A DNA stretch of 64,000 nt from Phoronis australis. Lineage: Eukaryota; Phoronida; Phoronidae. The stretch lies in contig NMRA01000547.1 of NCBI GenBank assembly GCA_002633005.1, forward strand, positions 73,561 to 137,560. The letters are read 5' to 3'. This document shows, one piece after another, positions 23,301 to 35,300 of the stretch (positions are counted from its first letter, which is position 1; every line of letters starts with the position of its first letter). Below the pieces are notes generated by a model. The model saw only the letters and a list, made by a program, of their open reading frames with translations. It made no database searches and was not told where the DNA came from. Made by a program: the position numbers and the translations under genes.

Positions 23301-26300
23301 GAGCAATCAAGAAGTGAGCAATACGTCGCACACTTCACACCGCCAAAACAAGTAAGCAGGGCGGGTTGGGCATGGGCAAATGAGTAGAATTATAGTGATG
23401 TATAAATAAATATATCTTTTTCAGTGAGGTGTGGAAATATGTGGAAACAGTTTATCCCGTTTTACCCACCATCTTTTTGGTCCCATCACGTGACCTAATG
23501 AATTTAAGTCCGAAAAGATGTCTGCCCCCGACTGGAACTCGAACCCAGGACCTTCTGCTAACTATGCAGACGCTCTTGCCACTGAGCCATTGGGACCACA
23601 GAAGTCCAATCAGACTTAGTAGTGGGCATCTTACCCATGATCTCCATTGTGTGCATAAATATATCTTTTTCAGTGAGGCGTGGAAATGTGGAAATAGTTT
23701 TTCCCGTTCAACCCACCATCTTTTTGGTCACATCACTATTGAATATAAGATTTCTGCCCCGACTGGGACTCGAACCCAAAACCTTCTGGTAACCGTGCAG
23801 CTGCTTTAGCCACTGAGCCATCCGGACCACAGGTCAAACACAGAAATCCAGTCAGACTTGGTAGTGGGCATCTTGCCCATGATCTCCATTGTGTGTATAA
23901 ACGTGGAAATATGTGTGCCCGGTGGTCTTGATGGCTCAGTGGCTATGGTCTCTGCACGGTTAGCAGAAGGTCCTGGGTTCGAGTCCCGGTCGGGGCAGAA
24001 ATCATTTCGGACTTATATTCATTAGGTCACGTGATGTGACCAAAAAGACGGCGGGTTGAACTATTTCCACAGCATCATCTGATGCCATTTCATACTTAAC
24101 ACAGTGGAGGATGACTACTTCTGTGATTGGTTGTTCTCATTTTACATAGAATGTATCCATCAATAAATGCTTGTTAAACTCAACATCAGCTAATTAACAT
24201 CTCGCCAGACAGGGTTTGCGGATGTTCTAATTTGACAGCTGATCAACTGGTGGGGTTGTTTTTTTTGTTTTTTTTAATGAAATTGGTAGTTTTAAGCACT
24301 TTGAAACAAAGACAGCACACTATCAATTATACAAAATGTTCATAGTCCATAAGACAATTGTTTTCAGTTGCACAAATGGTTACCTCAATTTTAAAATAGT
24401 GGCATGTTTCACAAGATCCAATGTTAATTGTTTATTGTTGTATGCACTTAATCAAAGTGAGCTTAGATGACATCAGTCACTGTGAGAACAATATTTTACT
24501 AAAAATATGTCCATGTCTCAGACTTTTCACTTCAGCACAAAAAAGTAAATTTGTACTGTAGGCTTAAATCTCAAAAAATAACTTTAGCACAGCATTACAC
24601 CAACAAAATGTTTTTTCCTTTTATCTGCATTTCCATGTCACGATTATTTATTTTTACACAACCTGAGACCAAGGTAAAAAAGTCAAATTACCTTCTCTCC
24701 AAATATGGCAGACAATTTATCCACCATGTCTTTGAAGTTGACCTTGAGTGACTCATGGTATTCCACTTGATCAGATGTGATCAGTGATGCATTCAGCTCT
24801 AGGGCTGTACCACACACACAGACAAACTCCCTAGAAAATGGAAGGGTTTCTTGTGACATACTGTGACACATATTGTCACCCAGGCAATAATCAATGGACA
24901 AGCAATATCTTGTTTAAAACTAAAATGTCCAACAGGGGGTGCCACGATAGCCCAATTTGACAGATGCTGGTGCATCTCGGCAATAAATCCTTGGGTCACG
25001 TTTCATCAAAATCTCTCAAACTGCCATGACAATAATCAACAGATAATGAAAATGCTGTCAAAAAATAAGTTGTCAACAGGGGTGCTGTGGTTCTCGACAC
25101 TATAAAAATGCTAATTACTGCCATTCCAACCACACACTTCAGCCTTCAACAAAATTTGTCAAGTCATGTTGCCAATGAATTTCCTTGTCGTGGCATATTC
25201 CCACCACAGACCTATGCTTTAAGTTTCAGCAAAATTTGTCAATTTGTATTGGAGTGTTGAACAAAGAGTTTCTTTTTGAAAGCTAGAACAGCTGATAGGG
25301 TTACGGTAGTCAAAGCTGATGTCAGTGCATCCACACCACATTGCTTTGTGACAAATTTCATCACGATAAGACATGCGCATTTGGAAAACATCAATAGACA
25401 AGCAAAAGTGAACAACGCCTGAATGCATTCCGCAGAATGGGTGCATAAAACTAGACAGTTGCATAGATGGGTACAAATCGATAAAACATGAGTTGATAAA
25501 CAATGTTTTGGTGGAAAATAAGACAAGAAAGAGACAATGAAGCATAGCTTCTATCCCTAAAATTTGTTAACAATACCTGAACGTTTCTCTTAAAGCTTCT
25601 AATGTGGCTGCAGAATACTTGGCACCTTTACCCGACTGCAGAAAGGCCTGTGCATAGGCTAGAGGGCCTGCATTGACCTGAAAAAGGAAAAACAGAGAAA
25701 ATGTTAATATGTACCTTACCTGATCTGGTATAAGCTCAGCATCAAGTATAAGCCCACTCTCCACATAATCCTACCTTCATGCTTTTCAGTCCACTTCAAA
25801 TTAAACTAAGGCTAGCACAAAACTGCCACAAAAAACAAATCCTGACGGCCCCCATTCATTGCAAGTGCACGTCAAGCCATTATTGTTCTTTGTTCTAATT
25901 GTTTAGTAACCTCTTGTTTTGTACATAATACCATAAATTCCTAGAATATGTTTGTACGTTCTTCAGTCTGAATCCCCAGCGTGAATTGATGTAAATACAA
26001 AAAGACCAAGTGCAGACCATCATTCATGTCCCCCATAATGCAGTTTTAAATGAATGTGCAGTATTTATTCAAGACTGTTTTACTAAAATCATGCCGCAAT
26101 TATTAAGAAAAGCTGTTTTTTACCTACGACTTTTTGAGACAGTACCAGATTTCACAATTAAGCTACAGATGAAAACAAGGCCCCAATCTCACCACTGCCA
26201 ACATCTCTTGAGAGTGTTAAAATTGACATACAAAATTTGGGGATACACAGTGAAAAATTGGAGTTAGGTCAAAGATTATGGTGGTGAGTTGGTGTGTGGC

Positions 26301-29300
26301 AAAACGTATTGTGACTGTAGTGCCACAGGCAGCGCACATTACTTGCATTCCCAGACATTTTATAGCTAAAAGACACTTCCAAAAACCTTAATCTGACACT
26401 CTTGATGAGTGTGCACAATTTCACAATTCAAGATTGAATTGCTTTGATGTAACTCAAATTACAACTTTCCAACGCATAACATTTTGACACAGCCTAAATG
26501 GTTGTACCACCTAAGATTATTCCAAGACTTAAGATTCATGTAGGCCAGTTCCTAGTTTTTCTGAAAATTTCTGAAAAATCAGTCCACAACTTTTGACTTT
26601 TTAAGTTAAACAGCATCCTTGACAGTGAATTTGTCACCTCCTAAAATCACAAAGCAACCATTTTAGTGTCATTCTTTGTTAAATTACGATTTAATTTTTT
26701 GGTTGTCCTAGATAAATTTCTAATTAAATACATGCCACACAACCGAAGTGACATTTGCATCCCGAATCAGGCCCCGCCAACTTTGTTTACATGCATTTTG
26801 AAACAGTTTGACAAACTATGCGTCATTGAGTATGTCACCTTGTTACAAATTAGACCATCATCTGCCTTTCTCTGAGTCTAATTCAGTATTTCTGGAAGTT
26901 GTTGCATAATGGGATCAAAGCATCACAAGTTTTCAAAAAGTATAAAAGTTCCGTTTCAACAACACTTGCTAAATTTAGTAAAGATCCTGCAAACGGTTTG
27001 GGAGATACAGCCATGGGCGCAAAAAAACAAAACTACCACTAGGAGGCGCCACAGTAGTCCAAATCATCTGAAAATCATTGTCAGCTGTCTTCCTTATAGT
27101 AAGCACATACACGCCAATTTTCACAATCATCCTTTGAGCGGTTTGGTTGATAGAGGGGTGGACGCAAAAATACAGACGCGAAAACAGTAAAAATGGCCAC
27201 TAGGTGGCGCAAACTATGTCGAATCCATCTGAAAACAGGAGGATAGCGTCATCTCACTAACAGGTGCCTACATACCAAACTTCATGAACATCCGTTAAGG
27301 ACTTTTGAAGATACAAAGATAAGCGTAAAAAATAAAATTGCCACCAGGGGGCACACCGGTAGTCGGATCCATTTAAAAGTCGTCATCTCCCGTTGTTAAC
27401 ATCATATAAATATACTTACACAATTTCGTAAAGATCCTGCGAACGGTTTAGGAGATACAGCCATAGGCGCAAAAAAACAAAACTGCCACTAGGAGGTGCC
27501 ACAGTAGTCGAAATCGTCGGAAAATCATCGTCAACCGTCCTCTACATAGTAAGCATATACATGCCAATTTTCACAATCATCCTTTGAGCGGTTTGGTTGA
27601 TAGAGGGGTGGACGCACAAAAACAGACTCGAAAACACTAAAAATGGCCACTAGGTGGCGCAAACTATGTCGAATCCATCTGAAAATGGGAGGATAGCGTC
27701 ATCTCACTAACAGGTGCCTACATACCAAATTTCATGAAAATCCAATAAGGACTTGTGAAGATACAAAGGTATGCGTAAAAAAATTAAAATTGCCACTAGG
27801 GGCACACCGGTAGTCGAATCCGTCCAAAAGTCGTGATCTTCCGTTGTTAACATCATATAAATATACTTACACAATTTCGTAAAGATCCTGCGAACGGTTT
27901 AGGAGATACAGCCATAGGCGCTAAAAAAACAAAACTGCCACTAGGAGGCGCCACAGTAGTCAAAATCGTCGGAAAATCATCGTCAACCGTCCTCTACATG
28001 GTAAGCATATACATGCCAATTTTCACAATCATCCTTTGAGCAGTTTGGTTGATAGAGGGGTGGACGCACAAAAGCAGACTCGAAAACACTAAAAATGGCC
28101 ACTAGGTGGCGCAAACTATGTCGAATCTATCTGAAAACGGCAGGATAGCGTCATCTCACTACTAGGTGCCTACACACCAAATTTCATGAAAATCCGTTCA
28201 GGACTTTTGAAGATACAAAGGTAAGCGTAAAAAAATAAAATTGCCACTAGGGGGCACACCGGTAGTCGGATCCGTCCGAAAGTTCGCACATGCCGTCCTA
28301 TTTATGAATGGAACTTATGTGCCAAATTTCATGAACGTATGTCAAAGGGTTTTGGAGATAGAGCAGCGGACGCCGGACGCCACCCGGACGGACGGACGGA
28401 CAGAGATGACGGCATAATGCGTCCACATATAAATATGTGGGCGCATAAAAAGCACACATGTGTATTTGCGTTATGATAGCAACTGTCCTGCCACTTCATG
28501 ATACACCTACCTGGACACTGACACTGCCCTGTAACTTGAGCTGTAACTTCTTCATGTCTGGCCGCACAAGGGCCGTCACTTCCCTCAGCTCTGCAACTTT
28601 CCGCTGCATCTCATCGACTGCGACTTCTAGTGGGTTCAGTTCCTGCTCCTTGTGATAAAGTACGAGGACTCGCTTCTTCACGTAGGGGAAGGAATGTGAT
28701 GCTGTTTGAATAAAATCCCCAATAATTCAACTTAGGAAACTGAAACCTCAGTCTTACAAACTACTGTACTCATCTGAGTTACCAGGCAATTAAAATGGGG
28801 AACTCAAAAAAATGGCACTCAAACATAAAGAGGGTGGGCTTTAAGCTGAGCATAGGCAATAAAAATGATATTTTGGGGAAGTCCAGGAGACGGGAAGCTT
28901 TGCAGATATTAGACGTCACACACAAAAGTCAAATAAAATATAAGCAGATTAAAGACAATGCCTAGAATAGAGAGATCGTGCACAGTAATCTAGTAATGTA
29001 ATCAAACTTTTTTATGCAGTAAATTTTCCAACTTTCCAGTTGCAAACATTACACATATGTAAGAAGCCGCCAGCCACTGCTCATGCAAATACTTCCATTG
29101 CTTTATTGCATAAGGGGAATGAGATCAAGTGACACAGAAAAATAGGAAAGTTGGTGATGTAGTTACATAATTTTTACATCTATTGGTCTTTTTTCACCCG
29201 CCTCTAGCTTATTTAAAATAGCATGTTTTGGTTAGACATTTCTTCGTCAATCTTCAGGAGGACTCGGACGTCTAGTGGCTAGAGTGCTGGACTGAGAACA

Positions 29301-32300
29301 GAAAGATCCCCGGTTCAAAGCCAACTCGGCACCACGAAAAAATATAATCCAGACCTCTTAAGCGGCAAAAGAATACATTATACGCAGGTAGAAGATGGCT
29401 TTACAAAACACTATTAAACAACAGTTTACTATAAATTTATATCATGAAAATATAGGCTGCCTGGCATGATGAAAACACAAGTTAACAAGAAAGTAAATAA
29501 ATTCAGCCACAACGCAACATACTTGGTGAAAAAATTGACAAGCAATAAATTTTCAGTATCTCAGTGTAAACACTCAGAATTATAGATTACAAAGACAACG
29601 CTTGCTGCTGCGTAGAATAAGAGACTGATAGTAATGTCAATATTTCAACAATGCTGTTTTTAATGCACTGCAGAAGACGTTAACAGAAAACGATGTCGCG
29701 GGTGGCTACCAAACTCTCGCCAGTAACTACTAACACTGCAACTTGAAATTGATGCAGTGTTTGAAAGTGCGCTTATTGTTTTGAAAATCAATTCCATGAA
29801 AATCACGGGTGGGCACAAGTTGAAGCTATGACCGCTTAATTTAAAATTCCCAAAAGTAAGGACCAGGCGCTTATGTGAGCATGGGCATTAAGTCGAATGT
29901 CTACAGTATATCTATGGAACATAATATATATCATTTCAACACAACGAACTGCCAGCCTGAGGAAAAACATAACTTGTTCAAAGTAACCTTATTTCTAAAA
30001 TTGCAACAAATACACTTTGATGAGATCTGGAAGAATTATTAGTGCTTGATGATGGAAGGCATACTTGTCAAAATGACTCTTCTTTTAAACTGCTCCTCAA
30101 TACTCCCGTGCGCTCGTTTCTTGTCTTTGGTGAAAGGAATTTCATACATAAACCGGCGTAGGTTGTTGTTTCGTTCAAACTCCGTCTGCCTTGTTTTCAA
30201 GTCGCTCTCATCAAAAAATGGCACAACATAGGTCACTTGTATGTAAGCGTATTTTGCCTTCAGCTCCTTGAGATCCACCTTAAACAAGAATAGTGTATGT
30301 GACACTTGCAGTGCTTACCCAGGTCTATTACAATACAATACTCACTCACAAGTGAAAGTCTACTGATCACTTGCTCCCATATGAACATTCTATAACACCT
30401 CCCAGGACTAATGATATGGTAAAAATTCCCAAATTTATGACAGCCCCCCAAATTGTGGACATAAAAATCCAACCCCAACTGAATTTTTCTTGTTCTGTAA
30501 TTTGGGACACCGTTGAATTTGGCATTCACCATATTTCTGAAATTTTGGACACATAGATTTTTAATAGTGGCATTGACCATAATTCTCACATTTCAGACAA
30601 TGCACTTTTTTGCATGATCCGTTATTATTACACGTCGTTTAAAACTGCCACCGTGTAATGTATTGAGTGATGTCCCAGTATCAATGCAGATGGTTTGTAT
30701 ATATCTTGCACATTTTCTTGGCAGTCGTAATGATGGAATCGAAATATTTGGCTTGCTTGATATGGTATCACTATGCATATGAAATGTATGTTCTCCGACT
30801 TTCGCGTAATCGCCAGTGCCACGCTTTGTTTTTAATGAGCACCGGTGATGAGACCTGGTTCACGGCTCTTTTTTTTCTGCGAACCTGTGGCCTACTTACC
30901 TTCCTCTCAGTGCCCCAACCTTCGCTATGCCATGCGCCCAAATTGGCGAAAAGATGTTCTTTGTCAACTTAAAGTAGACTTTGTGAAAAGCAAAAATCCA
31001 TGTCCTAGTTTGTTGTGCAGTATACGTTAAAAATGTTCATGTTGTAAATATGTCTTTATGTCTCCCTATTCACATTCTATTTACAAGCCTATATGAATTC
31101 CACACAAAATGTTACAGCTCTCTTGAATCAAGGTTAAGAATTTTGAAGCCATCTAAAACTGAGTATGAACCTATTAATCTTTAGTCAAAGCTGCTCCTTT
31201 CCACCCGTCCCCAGTCTTTTGACCCATGGCATGTGATTTGTAAAATAAAACCTAGGCTCATAGCGGAGATTGATCTGAATCTGCATGCGCAAATAAAAAA
31301 TTAATAAGTGAACGGCACGGCTATCGGGCCGGAGTGCAGTGAACATAGAACAGATAAAATTAGAGCTGCAGTACCAGGAATGCAAGAGCCAAGATTATTG
31401 GGACAAACCGCTTTTATATTAAAGCATAATTAGCGTCGAAGAAGCTATCACCCTTGTAAGCCAGCTGCTTGAACACTCACTTGCGCATGGTGGTGTTTTA
31501 CAGTTTAATTGTGATATGGCCTGTTGCTAAGTTTCAGAATAATAATTCCAAACTTTTATTGATTGAATATAGCAAGTTCTATAATTGTCAAATAAACGCT
31601 CGGATACGTAATCGAACTAAGACCGCGGGGACCTTATTCACATGTATCTCGTTGGCAGGAACACTGTTTCGGCGGACTGTTTCGGCGGTCTGTTTGAGTG
31701 ACAGGTTTCCGTCCACACAAATGTGCTAATACAACCGTAAATGCAACTCTTTTGTTGCTTTTTAAAAGTTTGCAGTCGCCTGGACAGGGCCTAAAATGCA
31801 TATTGAAATTAAGATTAGCAACACATTTTTTTGTACTTTACATTCATTAAATTGCATTCATGTCGTAAATGTGTAATAGTTGCCTTTTTAGAAATGATGC
31901 TCAGCCAATAACAGTATATACAATGTAGTCAGTTGAATTAAACATGTCTGTGTACATGCAATACGTAAAATTGCGTTACAGAATCATTATCTGATCATGT
32001 ATTGAATATTAATATGGGTCTGGCATTAGACTATAAACGAAGAAATGCATTTAAAACATGACCAGTTTAGTGTTTCGTAACAAAAACAATTAAGCATATT
32101 GCATCTATCTAAGTTCCGTGGATGGGGTTAAAAGTTTATTTTCCTTGTAATCAACAGTTGGATATCAGGAAGGGCTTCAACATTTTCACTAATGGGTGCA
32201 AGTGCATTAGGAATGGTGATTAGCCTCTGTCACAACAAAACTGTGCCATTGTCGAAAAAACGCGAGACAAAACCTATCAATGGGTCACCATGACATACCT

Positions 32301-35300
32301 GTGCAACTCAAATTAGAGGAGAATGCCACCCAAAAACAACCTAGTTTGTATCAATAAACATCTAACCGTAAGATACAAAATCGATTTATTGTTTCACAAC
32401 AGCTTTCTTTCAGCAAACACTGAATCAGCCCACACAGCCGGTGGCCAGTCAATTTTTTATTGCATCTAAAGCCGTTAACACAGTGATTTATTCATTACAG
32501 GCTTCTCAAAACATTTGCACTCAAGAACACTCCAAGACATTACAAATTGTATCTGTTGAGACACTTCGTTTCAGATAATACAAGCATTGGTTAGAGTGAA
32601 AGCAATTCATTTTGAAACAGAACACACAATATTAAACATCAACGTGGCAACTTGCAATTCCGACGAGTGCTCATCCGATGAAGACTTCACATGTTGATCA
32701 TTTGGTTTCACAGGCTATCAGTTCGAACCGGAATACACTGATCAAGAAATAATAGAGGGGCTCCGTGAACGCGCACAGACAATGGAACATAGTTCCGAAA
32801 AACATTTGAATGACTTGTCATGGTGTCAGTGAGCTAACTACACTATAATGGAAATGACTGACAATGTTTCATGGCTAACTACAATTCTCCATAATCAAAA
32901 ACTGATCAACAACCAATCCGACGAAATGCAGGCCACTGACAGACATGGAGAAGTTTCACGTCCTCATACTTGGTATTAATGGCGTACTTTTCATTCTTCA
33001 CTACTGTGAGCCACATCCGAAGCATTATGGGCTCTCGAGGAAATCAAAAATATGATATACCCACTTTCCTCGCAGCTTCATAGTTTGCATAAGCCGGAAC
33101 AATACACCACACCATAGTGGTACTCAGTCTGTAGAAGAACCACTGACATCGCTGCTTCGTTTCTCACCTTCTCACACGTTAATGCGACACCTCTTAGCAA
33201 GGTAAGATCGACTGCATCATAACAGCATTTTCACGTTCAGTGACTTTACCAGAGGTAGAGGGTTACGAGCGTATAACCTCTAGCTTCTTTATTATCTGCC
33301 AAGCAGTCTTTTGTCTGGTATGACAACAGGCAGGACAATTATCTACCAGGTTTATTACAGACTACATGTCAAACCCAGAGCGAATTGGTATGTTCGGAAT
33401 TAGATTGTCGTATCTTCGGTTGTAGTTGGGTGATTTTGGCGATTCAAAAACTAAACATGATCACCATTTGACGAGGATTTCAGAAATGCTATTGCTTTAT
33501 GTTTAAATATGTTGTAACTTAACTTTTATTTTTAACAACACAGCCCAGTCAAGTTAGATACGATCTAATAATGGAGATTAAAGTGATCATCGAACAAAAG
33601 AGAGCCAGTCCTCCAACCATAAATGACAGAATGGAGTTAATCAGTCGTGTAAGATATTGGCTACTGGGGTCATCTTCCCGACTTGTTGTTGGGCTATAGA
33701 ATCCAACAAGTTGGGAGCAATGGGAAAATGCCGTACTGTACGAGGTGACGTGGATATAGACCAATTAGGATGTTAAAAAATACTAAATCGGGTGGCATTC
33801 TCCTTTAACTACGCGCGTGGCATAAGGCTATTTTTTGTAGATAACCAAGACGGGTAAGATCTGCAACATCGAACCCTCCACTTAAAACAATGGTTGTGAG
33901 TGAAAAGGTCTGAGTGACATGGTTTTAATATTTTATAAGAACTTACAGCATTAATAGAGTATTTTTCGAAACTGTTGACAACCTAGAAGATTGATTTGAA
34001 ATTTGCATGAATCAACAGTGGTGTATTTCACAAATGGTTCATTAGCTTTGCTACTACTAATCTTCAGATGGTTTCTTCAAAGGTGTGAATCCTACCTTGT
34101 TTGAGTCTTGAATCAATTTGACATTGCCTTCACCAAACTTGTCTGAGTAGAGTTTCTTCAGTCTATCACAGATCTCAGCGAGTCCTGTTATCTTTGGTTC
34201 TTTATAGATATATTCCTTACCATCTTCCTCTTCAAAAAAATTCTGAAAAACAGAACAGTGTTTGCCAAACATGAACTGATTGTAATGCCGTGGTACGGCA
34301 TGTACACAGCTACCAATCCTCTCTCTCATGATCCACGTGAGCAATTTCACTAGCGCTATCCTTTTTCCATCAACACAAGCTGTAGCTCTTCTCATCAACC
34401 GTAATGCAGTTCCTACAAACAAACTCAATTCTTTTCTCATCAACTCATTACAGCGTTCTGTCCTTCAGTAACTTTTCCAGAGGTGAGGGGTGATGAACAT
34501 GTGATAACATCTGGCTCTTTTGTTAACTGCCCAGGGCAGTATTTTATCCCGTATGATAACAAGCAGGCCAATTATCTCTCAAGCTTCAAAGGAAACGTAT
34601 GGTGGTTGCATGCTATTACCGATCTGCATATGAACACAGTCAAACCCAGTGCATCTGTTTGGACAGAATAGATTGTCTTAACTTTTGTTGTAGTTGGGCG
34701 ATTTTGGCGATTCAAAAACGGAACATGATCAGCATTTGACGAGGAATTCAGAAATGCTATTGGTTTAAGCTCAAATATGTTATAACTTAACTTTCATTTT
34801 TATCAGCCCAGCCGTCAGTCTAGATATGATCTGATCGGAGATTATATCAATTATCGAACAAAAGTGCGCAGGCCCTCCAACCATAAATGCCAGAATGGAG
34901 TTAATCAGTCGTGTAAGATATTGGCTACGGGGGTAAACTTCCCAGCTGGAGCAACGGGATGTCGCTGTCATGTTCTGCGAAAAGAGCATGCTAGCAATTC
35001 CTTGTCTGTTAACAGACTTCTTTTCTCAGGTACTGCAGCATTACAGTACACACATACATACATATGTTGTTGTACATACATGAACACCTTATATGCAGTA
35101 CACTAGCTATTTTCATGATATCAGAAAGACATATCTCTTGCTGACGATATTAATGCGAAATTCATTAGTCCCCTGCTTTGTGGTAACATGCTGTGGGGAC
35201 AAAATTATATACAGTTTCATTGCACCTCTCAAGCAAAAGGTTTTGAACAACACAAAGACAATCCTTTGCATAGTCAAAAACATCTTTTAAAGTAAGTCTA

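Larger units (their letters stand above)
20332..24691. other. DOCK intron 12: repeats and SINEs
   Basis: This 4.4-kb intron contains dispersed tandem element B (20790-22632) and the SINE cluster (23405-24070). A T-rich run lies near 24250. Nothing else was recognised. Confidence 0.7.
30279..34095. other. DOCK intron 8: long repeat and Kolobok-like element
   Basis: 3.8 kb. 30425-30600 has about four diverged units around AATTTTGGACA and GGCATTSACCATA, like 63590-63770. The long repeat at 30640-31740 and the Kolobok-like element at 32317-33804 fill most of the rest. Confidence 0.6.

Noticed and set aside
23519-24000. Three tRNA-like segments that could be annotated as tRNA genes
   Set aside because: B-boxes and, where checked, anticodon stems are good, but the acceptor strands do not pair, the plus-strand copy lacks U33 in the anticodon loop, and all share a SINE tail. 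They are tRNA-derived SINEs.
25219-25545. Overlapping 108- and 95-residue minus-strand ORFs in a DOCK intron
   Set aside because: Cysteine and phenylalanine-rich low-quality translation, two overlapping frames equally open, no splice support or family match.
28496-28681. ATG of the DOCK ORF segment considered as a gene start
   Set aside because: Reading continues upstream through conserved residues (SHSFPYV) to a splice acceptor at 28702, so the ATG side is internal.
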